A stretch of 64,000 nt of DNA, from assembly GCF_020283565.1 (NCBI RefSeq), contig NC_060062.1, positions 18,510,127 through 18,574,126 on the forward strand. Direction: 5' to 3'. This DNA comes from Trifolium pratense. Lineage: Eukaryota > Streptophyta > Magnoliopsida > Fabales > Fabaceae. Position 1 is the first letter of the stretch, and every line of letters begins with the position of its first letter. Below the pieces are notes generated by a model, which did not search any database, was not told where the DNA came from, and saw only the letters and a program-made list of their open reading frames with translations. The translations under genes and the position numbers were made by a program. Positions 42,916 through 54,237 of the stretch are shown piece by piece.

Positions 42916-44228
42916 TGCTCCAATCTAGAACTCATCAGTTTTTCAATCTCTTTATTGAGAGTCTTAATTATATCCAGACATTCATTCTTCTCAGCCTGTA
43001 GTTGGCAATTCGCCTTCTTTTGTTTTTCCAAGGCTTTGCAGAATTCATTGCTCCTGATGAATAAGTCCTTGTAGGTAGCTAGTAGTTCTTCATAGGATGT
43101 TTCATCACATGATTCAGCATCAGATTCACAGACACCTGTCAATGCATTGACAAGTTTAGCAGATTCACCTTCATCTTCTTCTTCTGAATCATCCTCATCT
43201 GTCCAAGTAACAGCAAGACTCTTCTTCTTCTTCAGGAAAGTAGGGCATTCAGATTTTATATGACCAAATCCTTCGCACTCATGACACTGAACTCCTCTAG
43301 ATGAAGTACTTTTGTCATCACTTCTGGTCCTCCTTTGACTAGATACAGGTTTGTTGAAGTCAGATTTGGTGCTTGGACCATTGAACTTATTGTTGAAGTC
43401 AGACTTGGTGCTTGGACCATTGAATTTATTTCTTTTGTCCATCCTCTTCATGATACGGTTGAACTGTCTCCCAAGTAACACCATGGCCTCAGATAAGCTT
43501 TCATCACTCTCCATCTCTATCTCTTCATCTTCTGCAGTATCAGAAGTAAAAGCCAAATTTTTGTTTTTCTTCTCTTTTCTTTGGTTTATGCTCATCTCAT
43601 ATGTTTGAAGTGAGCCTATTAGTTCATCTACTTGAATGTTGGCCAGATCCTGAGATTCTTCTATTGCTGTTACTTTCATGTGAAACCTCTTAGGTAGAGA
43701 TCTGAGGATTTTGCTCACCAGCTTTTCATCTGATATGGGTTCTCCCAAGGCATCAAATGAATTAGCAAATTCTAAAATATTCATGTGAAAGTCATGAATA
43801 TTCTCTTCTTCCTTCATACTCAGATTTTCAAAGTTCGTACGAAGCATCTGAAGTTTGGACAGCTTTACCTTGTTGGTTCCTTCATGTGCTTTCCTGAGTA
43901 TTTCCCACGCCTGTTTGGCCACAGTGCATCGTTTAACAAGTCTGAACATGTTGATGTCCACCCCATTGAATATGGCATTTAAGGCCTTTGAGTTTCCCAG
44001 AGCTAAGTCATCCTCATCTTTAGAATAGTCTTTTGTAGGCTTGATTTCACTGGTTACCTTTCCATCCTTATCAATAACCATTGGGGGTTCCCATCCATTT
44101 TCTACAGCTTTCCATGTTCTGCTATCAATGGATTTAAGAAAAACCATCATCTTAGCTTTCCAGTAGTCATAGTTCTCAGGCCCAGTTAGCAGTGGTGGTT
44201 TAGAAACCGTTCCTCCTTCCTTGTCCAT
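42900..44228 (-). CDS. gag: Truncated gag of element C (442 aa)
   Basis: ATG at 44228 (MDKEGGTVSKPP). UBN2-type gag domain (~15-215), a 13-residue tandem duplication KFNGPSTKSDFN (DNA about 43351-43430), CCHC knuckle CHECEGFGHIKSEC, acidic linker and coiled coil. The frame ends a few codons after the deletion joint that brings in the RT region. Long C-terminal tail of Sirevirus gag absent. May still form particles. Confidence 0.85.
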   Translation of the reverse strand: MDKEGGTVSKPPLLTGPENYDYWKAKMMVFLKSIDSRTWKAVENGWEPPMVIDKDGKVTSEIKPTKDYSKDEDDLALGNSKALNAIFNGVDINMFRLVKRCTVAKQAWEILRKAHEGTNKVKLSKLQMLRTNFENLSMKEEENIHDFHMNILEFANSFDALGEPISDEKLVSKILRSLPKRFHMKVTAIEESQDLANIQVDELIGSLQTYEMSINQRKEKKNKNLAFTSDTAEDEEIEMESDESLSEAMVLLGRQFNRIMKRMDKRNKFNGPSTKSDFNNKFNGPSTKSDFNKPVSSQRRTRSDDKSTSSRGVQCHECEGFGHIKSECPTFLKKKKSLAVTWTDEDDSEEEDEGESAKLVNALTGVCESDAESCDETSYEELLATYKDLFIRSNEFCKALEKQKKANCQLQAEKNECLDIIKTLNKEIEKLMSSRLEQCKKN

Positions 44229-44281
44229 CTCACCAGAAATTTCCGTCCCTGAAGCTCACCCTGAGTTTCGAGCAGGGTGCC

Positions 44282-44296
44282 TGCTCTGATACCAAT
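44282..44296 (-). promoter_or_regulatory. Primer binding site of element C
   Basis: TTGGTATCAGAGCAG on the minus strand just inside the 5' LTR; matches initiator tRNA-Met. Confidence 0.9.
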
Positions 44297-45308
44297 TGAA
44301 ATTCTGGCACACTAGTGTTAAGATGTTGTACTCAACGCTTCACCACTATAATACAGTTTTAATGCGTGAATCAATGATCCAACATCCAATAGCGCATACA
44401 CAAGGAATAATAAACTAAACAAACTGAAAGTAAATTAACACAGTAATTTGTTAACCCAGTTCAGCATAAGCCTACTCTGGGGGATACCAATCCAGGAGTG
44501 AATCCACTATGATAGTATTAGTTTGAAGCCCTCAATAAACTTCCCGTTTATGACTTCTCACCTAATCACCACCCGTGCTATATTCTACCTAAGACACACC
44601 TAGGTATGAGAACCTCCGCTCACCTCCTCTTGACCACAGCCACTGTGATCGTACAATACTTAGATTTAATAAGTGAAGACACAATTCATAGAACACTCAC
44701 ACCACTTCCGTGCTTAAAAGCTTTGGAATGGTATACACACACTATCTCCTTGCTTAGAAGCTCCAGAGATATTACAATGCACAAACACACAGTTCCTAGT
44801 CTAGTGGAAAATCAACACAAGACTTAGAACACAATAGACACAATACTAAAACCTAAACTCACGCTTTGTAAGACTCAAATCTGGTTTCAGTGAGTTGAAC
44901 AATGGTGTCAACATTCTTTAAATAACCTTCACTAGCTCAGGCAAGGTCTACAATTAGGCTTCAATAGCGCAGCTTGATTAAAGGTTCCTTCAAGGAAAAA
45001 TCTTCAATTAAAATGTTTTGTTTCCTTAACTTGAAGATCTGATTAGCAAGCAAAACTTGATCACGAGATCCATTATTAATTATACGTGACAACGCTCCTT
45101 ATCACAAACGAACATTTATTGTGGATTCTAAATTTAGAACTTAGGCGCGAGATCTCAACATACACAGGCACGGCCTACTGGATGTGGTATCCAATGTTGA
45201 AGCATTGTACCCAACATCTTGCTTATACTGGATGGTGGAAGCATGTAGTTCCACATCAAGAAGGATCACATGTTTTAGCAAAATGAGGCCAACCATACAA
45301 CGCCAACA
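44297..45308 (-). repeat. 5' LTR of element C
   Basis: 1012 bp, about three differences from 37254-38265. The TSD CTTTC follows at 45309-45313. Confidence 0.95.
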
Positions 45309-45313
45309 CTTTC

Positions 45314-45622
45314 TAGCTCAGGATCGTATTCGACGATTTCAGGATCTGTTTCTTGCATACACTAAAGAAGATACCTTTAGCAGCACAGTTTTAAGTATTT
45401 TTGGTTGTTCTTATACACAAAGATTCAACCATTGGGATTCCCAGGTAAGAGAGGTGGATCATTAGGATCGCTTAAGTACCATATCTTGCCTAGCCAGAAT
45501 CGTGTGTTAGTTTATTTTTTGCAAGAACGGAGTTTTAAATTTTTTTTTCCCGAAATATTTACAATTCCTAAGCTACGCTAGTGACTTTGTAAACACAATC
45601 CCCGACAACGGCGCCAAAAACT
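45314..45622 (-). other. Leader of element D with primer binding site
   Basis: Non-coding leader between the 5' LTR and gag of D, cut by element C. The primer site TGGCGCCGTTGTCGGGGA is at 45616-45599 on the minus strand, six bases from the LTR. Confidence 0.85.
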
Positions 45623-46998
45623 TGACGGTGGTTCTGCAAGTGCACAGAATCTCTACCAAGTAATAAAGTGATAAGTTTATCGTTCTCCACAGGGATTGTG
45701 CCCAAGTTACTAGTTTCGCTTAGGAATGATTTTGCATTCGTTTTGGTGTTTGAAGATAATTGTGCTGATAAAATAAATTACAATAATTAAAGTGCAGAAA
45801 TTAAATGACAAAAATAAATGGTGCGTGTGTGTCCACACGGGGTGGTTAAGTGTAGTCGGATCCCTCCCTTACTTCTGCTTGGTGGTTATTCCCTTGTTTC
45901 CCTCTATTAGGAATTAGACTATTTAAAATAGGTTCAGAAACAATCATTCCCTATTTCTATTACAAACTGTTCAGAGTCTAGTTAGTGGTTACCCTTACTC
46001 TATTCAAGTATCATCGCCTCAGGTTCCACTTTTTTGTTAAAAACATTGGTATCATTACCTTAGTGCCTCCATGTGTCATAAGTCGTCACGTGTGCCTCTA
46101 ACTAGTCCTAACTCTGCCTCAGGTAGAAATTATCGTGCTTTCTAATTCTATACTATGACCTCAGATACCGAATTTAATGATCTCATCTTGGCCATAGCAT
46201 ACCGTCCTTCATTCGGGATTACTAGCTTCGTTTCCTATGTGATATCCACTAGATCCTTAGATTTTATTCTAATGTGATCGGTATTAAAATAAATATAAAA
46301 CCAGACAATAAAATAGTTTGCAATCAGAAAGAATTGAATTTATACACAAATTGTACAAAATACAAAATCAAGTATTCGTAAGGGAGTTCCTCGACTCCAC
46401 CTAACCTAGGAAAAATAAATTACAAAAGAACCTTATTGGTCTTGGAGTTCCTTGACCTCTTTGCCTTCTCCTTAGAGTTCTCCTAACTCAGAGTGAATAT
46501 TGAATATTCTCAATATTTTTTTTTGGAATGAATAATAGTGAAGGAGGAAGGCTCTATTTATAGTTTTTCAGCTGAGTTTTGGCCTTTTCTGCGCGTCCAT
46601 TGCACCCATCGTGGCCACGATGACGTGTATTTTCGCCTCATCGTGGCCACGATGGATCATATCGTGGTACGATGAAAGATTTCTTTAGGATCTTCTGCGT
46701 GCTTTTGAAGTCATCATCGTGCCACGATGACAAGTCATCATGAGACGATGGAAAATATTTGTTGCAGATTTTCTTCAATTTAACCGCCTTCTCATCGCGC
46801 CACGCCAGGATTCATCGTGGGTACGATTGTTATGCTGCTTTATTACGTTTTTGCCCTTTTTTGCTGTTTTTTCCACTTTTCTTGCTTCTGGGCCAAGTAA
46901 CTTCACTTTTTCAGGTATTTGCTTGCTTTTGGGCTTCAATTACTATTAAAACTACCTAAATTACTACTAAAAATAACATATATAATTGACTGTCATCA
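45623..46998 (-). repeat. 5' LTR of element D with palindrome cluster
   Basis: TGATGACAG...CCGTCA on the minus strand. The TATA box ACTATAAATAGAG (minus, about 46565-46553). Upstream of it, 46607-46827, lie six CATCGTGG/CCACGATG-type palindromes or half palindromes, two of them perfect 16-mers (46607-46622, 46639-46654). The other LTR has lost this block. Confidence 0.9.
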
Positions 46999-47108
46999 GT
47001 AATTTATAGAGATAATACATTTTTGGGGTCTAAACCCTCTACAAAAAAAATTATTTGTTGGGGGCCTAAAGCCCTAGCTTAGGTCGCGTTACCGTTAGGC
47101 CGTCCCTG
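46999..47108 (+). mobile_element. hAT-like element, right part
   Basis: Only 110 bases beyond the D insertion: GGGGGCCTAAAGCCC motif and terminal GTTAGGCCGTCCCTG. Followed by the 8-base flank TGCCGTCT. See 32450-33387. Confidence 0.8.
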
Positions 47109-47116
47109 TGCCGTCT

Positions 47117-47640
47117 ATGGGAACCTAGTTTCCTCGTCTTTTGTTTTCTAAAACTTAAGACCAAAACTACCAATGACAATGGCCACCGAAAACAACGTCA
47201 TCTCTAACAGCAAACCGAAACTCCGCCTAAGCATGGCGCAATATTACGATGACAGTCGCGATGGAAGTACAACCACCCAACAGGGCCGGTAACTGATCAA
47301 CTGATGGCAACCATCATTCAAGCTATCAACAATCAAAACATGATAATCCAAGATTAGAACTTGGCAACTTGCGCCTTGAAGTTGTCGAGGAATCCCGCAT
47401 ATTGCAAGGAGCGACATCGAAGACGTGATTCTCGTACTCCCTCGGAGAGAAGAGAATACATTGTTTCAAGATAAAGATCCCCGCGACCACATGATCGGTG
47501 AATACCCCTTTAATCCACGCAGGGACATAACTCCACCTTGACGATCCCCTCACGGAGACCTCGAGATAACCGGCGAAGGAATCACCGATCTCCACCACAC
47601 ACCAATCAAGGACGTTTATTCAAGATATATTCAAAATTAT
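47117..47640 (+). pseudogene. gag: Primer-site remainder and gag start of element E
   Basis: ATGGGAACC completes the primer site begun at 32439. An ATG at 47173 opens 39 codons (MTMATENNVISNSK...) ending at TAA 47290-47292. After frame changes, coding-like sequence goes on to about 47640 (for example PRDHMIGEYPFNPRR). This fits the start of a decayed Tat-type gag; nothing further of E is recognised. Confidence 0.5.
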
Positions 47641-48659
47641 TTATGACCCTTATATATTATAGTTAATTAATCGCTATCGACACACTATGTTGATATAGAC
47701 CGTTCTCACCTATCGAACTCTCACGGGGTCATCATCTTCACCAAATTTGTGATCGTAATAAAAGTGCATTAGCTAATAAACACATGAATGCCACAATTTT
47801 TTATTGCAAATTGCGTTTATGTGGTTCAATTTTTTTCTTCTTTTCTTTTCAAACCTAGTGTACTACTATAAATTATAATGCATGTGCATCTTTTAAGAAG
47901 GTTGCCAACCAATAGTAGTAGCGACATGATGAGTCTAATAAATTACGATTTCTTCACCGAATTTCGAATGTGACACTCGAGATTTTTTTTTTGGACTGAA
48001 TATGACACTCATGATCTTTTCTAAATATGCTGAATTTTGTGAAAAGATTTCTTAGAATTTGAACAAATTAATTTTATTAATTAATGTTACTCCCCCGTCA
48101 CACAACAAGTAATTCATTTTTGGCTATTTCACAAAATAAAAAAATTGTATAAACAAAACATAGAAAATAATAATTAGTTTACTAAATTACTTTTTTATTC
48201 TATTTGAGTTACCATAATATTGATACGAATTTTTCACCGCTGTTAGTTATGACTAATTTCCGCCAAAGAACCTTTGGGGCACATAAAATGAGTTCTCCCT
48301 CCCAATCAAATTTTTTCATACGCATGAATAAGAAATCGAATCTCTGACCACATATCTAAGATGATCAAGACTCTTACTACTTGGACCAATTAATTATTGA
48401 TTAAATTATTTTCACTGTATTAAGTATTGGAAGGAGATTGTCTCCAGTAAAATCAACCTCGCATGAAATCACAACCATTGTTTTTTTGTTTTTGTAAGTG
48501 TTTTATTATTTAAAATTTAAAAAATGAATGATATAGATTAACACTTTATCCCCTCTCGTGAAACTGTTACCGGAGACAACCCATGCCCACAACAACCGCA
48601 CCATTGCATAGCGAAGTGCAACCTATCTCTTCAGGATATTGGAATTGTTAATTTACATC

Positions 48660-49012
48660 CACCAAAAAATATTAAAGTGTAAATTAATAATGAGCATATT
48701 TTTTAATCGGATTAAAACATCCCTTTAATTAACTATTTTAAATCAATATAGATATATGGGAATTTTGTAAATTCAAGTTAAAGTTAAAACAGAAAACATA
48801 CGAACCTTTTCCAATTGGTACATGCATATATGTCTAGATTCTTATTTGTGTTATACATCATTTAATAAAATAGTAAAGTGGGTGTACATCATTTAATAAA
48901 ATTCATCAAACTAATCTTCAATATTCTAGTGCAAAATAACCAAATATCAAGGGTGTTTTTATCCGATTAAAAAGGTGTGCATTGCTAATTTACACCTTAA
49001 TATTTTAGCCTA
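48660..49012. mobile_element. MITE with ~60-bp inverted ends
   Basis: ATATTAAAGTGTAAATTA...TTTTTTAATCGGATTAAAA near 48669-48715 is matched in inverse at about 48949-49005 (TTTTTATCCGATTAAAAA...TAATTTACACCTTAATAT). Inner sequence AT-rich. Family and target duplication not resolved. Confidence 0.6.
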
Positions 49013-50547
49013 AAATTTTTTTATTTTTTTTTTTGTTGACAAAAGTGAGGGCTTAGACCACTTTATGCTTTGACTGACCCTTCATAAATGTAATTATTCT
49101 TTTGAACAAGGAATGTAGTTTTAAACAAAGTAAGAAATATAATTAATTTATTATGAATGATTTTAATATATGTATTTTTTTAAAGAAACAAAACGATGTA
49201 TATTAAAGGGATTTTTTTAAAGAAGCCAAAATATCATTCATAAAAAAATCCCTTATGAAAGTAGTTATACTGACCCTTCATAAATGTATTTTTTTAAAGA
49301 AGCCAAAATATCATTCATCTATCTTTGTAACATGTATTTACGATTTGATCTTGTATACTCTATTTGTTATGAGGAAATATGTGTTGATCGTATAATTAGT
49401 TTGTTTTAATTTTTGTAATATAAATAATCAAGTGTTATTCTTTTTTTTTTGCTGGTGTTTATCAATTATAAAGTTTACTTATTAAAAAAAAAATTGTTAT
49501 TCATATATGTATTTTTGGTTTAAATCATATTTATAAAAAAAAAATTATACTATTATTGATAAATATTGTACTCTATTTTTTACTCATTATTTTTAATGTA
49601 TATCAATTACTTTGTAACCGGCATATGTGTATGTAGCTTATTTTTAGAGAAATATTTTGCATGTTCAAACATTTCTTTCAGTAAGTAACGTCTTTACAAT
49701 ATATTGTAATATTGTTTTAATCAATATTATGAAAATTTATTATCCTTTTAATTGTAAAGAATGGCTCAATGTTAGAACGATCCGAAGAAATATAAACCAT
49801 ATTCAGTGCATATTATTATGAAATAAATCACACACAAGATCTAACTAAACAAAGAGATAATGTATGTGACTTTAAAAGCATTCTATATTTATTCAAAATG
49901 CATTAAATTTGTACTAAAATTAGACCCAATAATAATTTGTATGTATTGGGCGCTAGCCCCTTTTGCAATCCAAAAAAAAAATATGTATGTAACTATTTAG
50001 TCCGTACTGTAAGAAAAATAATTAATTATTCGACATTTCAAAATTTCCTTTTTAGTCATGTTTTTTAAATTCATAAATTCTATTTTTGAGAGTTTCTCTC
50101 TCATAGTCCAACTCATAAGTGGCAACCTCTCAATGATCCAAGTCTTATATGGTATCATATTATTTTTTCAATTCCTATGTGGCTAAAATTTTATACTCAT
50201 ATATTAATACACATGCATAACCTTTTGGTAATTTACATGAGACATATATTTATATATTAATACATTACCATAATTTTTTCCGTAATTTATACGGGGATGA
50301 GAGAGAAAATACGGGAAGCGAGACTTCACTCTCCACCATGTTCAATTCCATAGTAATATAATTTTATACAATAAAATAATAATTTTCAAAATTTCTACGG
50401 GAATGAAAGAGAAAACACGGGAAGCGGGAGACACTTCTCCTCCCTGTTCAATTTCATGCTAATATAATTTTGCACACTAATAATAATTTATTTTTTTGGT
50501 ACCAGAATAATAAATTTTTAATAATTTATATTTTTACTTGAATATTA

Positions 50548-50578
50548 ACCCGTGCAATGCACGGGTAAGTTATACTAG
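50548..50578 (+). mobile_element. Helitron 3' terminus
   Basis: Nine-base stem ACCCGTGCA/TGCACGGGT with one-base loop (50548-50566), then 12 bases ending CTAG (50575-50578) followed by T. The matching 5' TC end was not found with confidence. Confidence 0.7.
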
Positions 50579-51462
50579 TTAATTTATTATGAATGATTTT
50601 AAAAAATTATTTTTTATTGATTGTATAAAGAGAAATTAAAATAATAGAAAGTATAATAGAAAAATACTGTTCACAAATCCTATACCTCATTTGGCAGAAA
50701 CGTCGAAATTGTTAGGTCAGACGTCATGATTGGAGTTCAAATCCCAATACCTCTAGTTTATGGGTGTGAGTTTCAATGACTTGTTATTTCATCTATTTAT
50801 ACAAAAAAAGAAAAAGGAAAACATTAATACTTTTTTCATATCGTAAAATAACCTATAAAATATATCAACAATGAATTGGTCCAAGTTATAATGATGTTGG
50901 ACAATTTAAGCAGGTGGTCAAGGGTTTGAATGACTCTTGCATGTGGAAAAAAAATTTGTCGGGAAACTTCGTACTTATATCATGGTAAGCCAAAATAATA
51001 ACATATAAAATACGACATTATTTGGATGTGTTGAGTAGCTCAACTGGTTTGAACTATGTGTTAAATATATTAAGGTGTGTAAAAGGACCCGATTTCGAAT
51101 TCTTTGTGAAAGAAATACTAACCGATTATTCCAAAAATTTAAGTTGTTAGAATAGAGCTACATCGATAGATTTTTATTATTTCTAACATCTACATGTAAC
51201 TTATAATCAACGTTTATTTCACTTATCAAAAATGAAATATATTTATTGATAGAATGAAAGGCATGCATGAGAGCAGGCTATTCAAACTTACAACACAATG
51301 AAACACATCCCAACAAAAGACAAACCCACGTACTCCTTCACAAGCTTCAGACGCGGCCCGTCTATGATTCGATGTATCCTACCAGACAGAACTAATAGGG
51401 CCAACACCAAACAGGAACAGTGAGTCTATCAAACGACAAACAAGGGTCATGTATGATGTATA

Positions 51463-51924
51463 TCTTGGGTTTCAAGTGTGAGTGTTTAAGTTCCACATCG
51501 ACTATGTGTGGGAAGAATGTTGGATTTATAAGAGAGGTGACCCATTAACCTAACACCTTAAGGTTTTGGGTTGGGATGTGGCGTCTCCCTCTCTTGTGTG
51601 GTCCTGGAGCATTGACCCATTGTTTCTCCCGAGCTTCCCCGGACTCCCCAACTGTGGTATCAGAGCCTAGGTTCGGCTTGGTGGGGGAGCCGGAGGGGAT
51701 CCTGGTTTGGATCAACTATAGTATGTGGGGGAACTCACACTTGGGGGAGAATGTTGGGTTTCAAGTGTGAGTGTTTAAGTCCCACATCGACTATGTGTGG
51801 GAAGAATGTTGGATTTATAAGAGAGGTGACTCATTAACCTAACACCTTGAGGTTTTGGGTTGAGATATGACGTCTCCCTCTCTTGTGTGGTCCTGGAGTA
51901 TTGACCCATTGTTTTTCCCGAGCT
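51463..51924 (+). mobile_element. TRIM-type miniature LTR retrotransposon
   Basis: Direct repeats 51463-~51652 and 51752-51924 (start TGTTGGGTTTCAAG in the right copy; first bases mutated to TC in the left) flank ~100 bases with a tRNA-Met-type primer site (TGGTATCAGAGCC at ~51656) and a polypurine tract (TTGGGGGAGAA, ~51741-51751). No coding capacity. The right repeat ends early, before TTCCCCGGACTCCCC seen in the left one. Confidence 0.8.
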
Positions 51925-53040
51925 GTGATATTTCCTGGTTTTTGACCCAAATGCACCACACTTGAATCTGTCATCCTTAAATATTATTGTGTTCAAAATT
52001 AAACATTGTAAAGGATTTTATACATTTTTATTAAGTAAAAATGTCTCTTAATTAAGTTGTTTGTTCTATATATATATTGTTCGGTTAGTCATCTTTTCTT
52101 TGTCTATTCCAACTACAAAGAAAAATAAGTACAAAAAAGAAAGAAAAGGACGAGTGAAGGGTTAGGATGAGTGCAGAATGAACAACATAAGAAAAAAAGC
52201 TGGTGAGGATCATATCCACATTTTTTAATTTTGATCTCCAGCCAGATGGAAGGAAGATTTTTGTACCCCAGAAGCGAAAGTTATAAAAAAAAATGTGAAA
52301 ATCGCGCGAGTCTACAACAAACCAATAAGTTCCGCTCAATCTTTCCAGCTTAAACGTTATCAATACACCACCCACAAACCTGTTTGGGTCTTACACCCAT
52401 TGGGTCGTTTTCTCACCAGGACCGCCACGGTGGATCTTTGGTGGTCCTTCGTTCCCTATGAGAGCTCACCATCTTTGTTGTGTTCGCCACGGTAAATATA
52501 AATTTTTACGGAGGATATATATATTGTAAAAGCAATTTTTACGACAGTTTTAAAATTTGAAATATAATATTTATTTTACTCATTTTTTGAAATAATAGGA
52601 CTGCACAAATAATCTTTATAAGATGGAAAGTAGAATTGGAGTTATAAAAAAAAAAAAAAAGTAGAGTTGGTGTAGAGAGGAATAAGTGAAGAGTAAAAAT
52701 GGGAAGGGCTGAAGTAGAGATAAAGATGAATGTGTAAATGAATTTTGAGTAAAATATAAAGAGTGTGGGAGTATGATATAAATTATAGGGGTACATTTAT
52801 TAATTCTCCTTATATTGATATCGATATCTTTTAGTGATGTATGTAGTTGGTGTTGAGAATGTCAATTATATTTTTTTATCTTTGTTACCATGATATGTTT
52901 AATTACCACCGTTATTAATAAAAATTTCCCATACTTATTAAAACAAAATATATTCATAAGTGTATTTTTTAATGAGACAAAAGTTGTGATTTAGCACATA
53001 CACATACATATTGTATTCTAGATGTGTACGTTCAAAGTAA
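51925..53040. other. Intergenic, no gene seen
   Basis: AT-rich; no coding-like translation, no clear element ends. Confidence 0.5.
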
Positions 53041-53046
53041 TTTTAG

Positions 53047-53209
53047 GGGTGGCTAATCGTTAGTTGATTCAGTGGTGATTGACGTTGTATTTGATAGAGT
53101 AAACCACGGTTCGATCCCCGCAACTGCGATCGGAAGGAAACTGAAACCACTTGATGACATAACTGACCCCAGACCAGATTAAGTTGGTGGTGAAAGGAAA
53201 AAAAAATTG
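53047..53209 (+). repeat. tRNA-derived SINE
   Basis: GGTGGCTAATCGTTAGTTGA with A-box-like GATTCAGTGGTGATTGACG, B box GGTTCGATCCCC, a conserved body (ACCACTTGATGACATAACTG) and A-rich 3' end. Target duplication TTTTAGGG at 53041-53048 and 53210-53217 (boundary bases shared). I recognise this family from legume genomes. Confidence 0.85.
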
Positions 53210-53217
53210 TTTTAGGG

Positions 53218-54237
53218 ATGGAAAAAGATCGAATCTCCCATATCAACAAATTGCTTGGATCCTTTATAAAGAAGATAAGAACTCTAATAACAACCAAATT
53301 AAATTGAAGGATTCTCTTCTCCCAATATTCTTTTGCCATTGTGAAATAGTTTGGAATGTATTTTTCAACAAAAAAAACTTCCGTTAAAAATAATAATAAA
53401 TTTAAAAAGTTCAAAAAATATGTTGTTTTTGTAATTGCAAAAGGGAAATGATAGTTATAGCGACAAAAGTGTATCACGAATTAATCACGAAGCTATTTTT
53501 ATTATACCCTGGTCCACCTCTTGATATTGACCACCCATGTATTGTAATAAATATGGAGGATCCAAGGGCTTAAAATAATTCATGAACACTTCGTGAGATT
53601 GTTTCTCGCTATAAATAGCAGCCCTCATTGCAAAAAAGTAATTTTTGAAAGGGATAAAAGAGTATTGGAGGAGAGAGGGGAGGAGGGAGGGGAGAATTTT
53701 TCAATAAAATTATTGGCTAAAACTAGTTACTACAAAAATGTGAATTATAAAGGCCCATTATCGTATTTGATTTTGAAAATTGTTGATGATACCCATGGTT
53801 GTATTGTACCCCCTTACTATACTTACACTTAAAAATAATATAAGGTAAATAGTTGTTTACTCCCTGCAAAGTTAGTGAGATTTGATTTACCCCTGTCAAT
53901 TTTTTTTTTCTTTTCAAAATGCACCATTGCAATATGAAGATTCCCTGATGTTGCCCCCAAATTAGACAATCGAGCACTGACGGTGCACTTTTGATAATGT
54001 GGCACGTACATGTGAAAATACCTTAATTTATATTTAATATTTATTATGGTACTCTACTAAGTTTCGAGGTGGAGTAACCCAATCAAGTTTCGGATAAAAA
54101 AAAAGTATGTTCTATGTTTTACATGACGTACGATTTTATGAATGGTATTATCCGACGTGGAGGAAATAAATTACAATAACTTTTACGGGTGTCAATTTTC
54201 AAAAAGTGGTAGCTTAAAACTCATCTTTGTCATTCAT
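53218..54237. other. Intergenic, no gene seen
   Basis: AT-rich; a purine-rich GAGGAGAGAGGGGAGGAGGG stretch near 53669. No gene or element ends recognised. Confidence 0.5.

Larger units (their letters stand above)
37254..45308 (-). mobile_element. Sirevirus element C, internally deleted (8.06 kb)
   Basis: LTRs of 1012 bp at both ends (37254-38265 and 44297-45308) and exact target duplication CTTTC (37249-37253, 45309-45313). Carries truncated gag, RT-RNase H and an envelope-like gene, but protease, integrase and the end of gag are gone. The two LTRs differ at about three positions by eye, so it is young. Different subfamily from A/B. Confidence 0.95.
33388..46998 (-). mobile_element. Athila-like Ty3/gypsy element D, deleted, holding element C
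   Basis: LTRs at 33388-35266 (3', with a hAT insert and a deletion) and 45623-46998 (5', 1376 bp). Primer site TGGCGCCGTTGTCGGGGA (minus strand, 45616-45599) is Athila-type, complementary to tRNA-Asp. Without element C the inside is only ~2.3 kb with a broken gag and no pol, so it is a deletion derivative. Flanks ATAAT (33383-33387) and GTAAT (46999-47003) may be its 5-bp duplication with one change. LTRs have diverged much more than those of A or C. Confidence 0.85.
47641..51462. other. Intergenic, AT-rich, MITE and Helitron remnants
   Basis: No gene seen. A MITE (48660-49012) and a Helitron 3' end (50548-50578) are listed separately. 49180-49330 has a local duplication of TGACCCTTCATAAATGTA with AAAGAAGCCAAAATATCATT. 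50681-50760, 50871-50945 and 51030-51115 have weak A-box/B-box-like pairs that may be decayed SINE heads. Confidence 0.45.

Noticed and set aside
47326..47598. 90-residue minus-strand frame
   Set aside because: Shadow of the decayed E gag on the plus strand.
51576..51996. Frames in the TRIM repeats
   Set aside because: TRIMs are non-coding; the frames are not shared between the two repeats.
53043..53477. 144-residue minus-strand frame
   Set aside because: Runs through a SINE in antisense; no protein-like composition.
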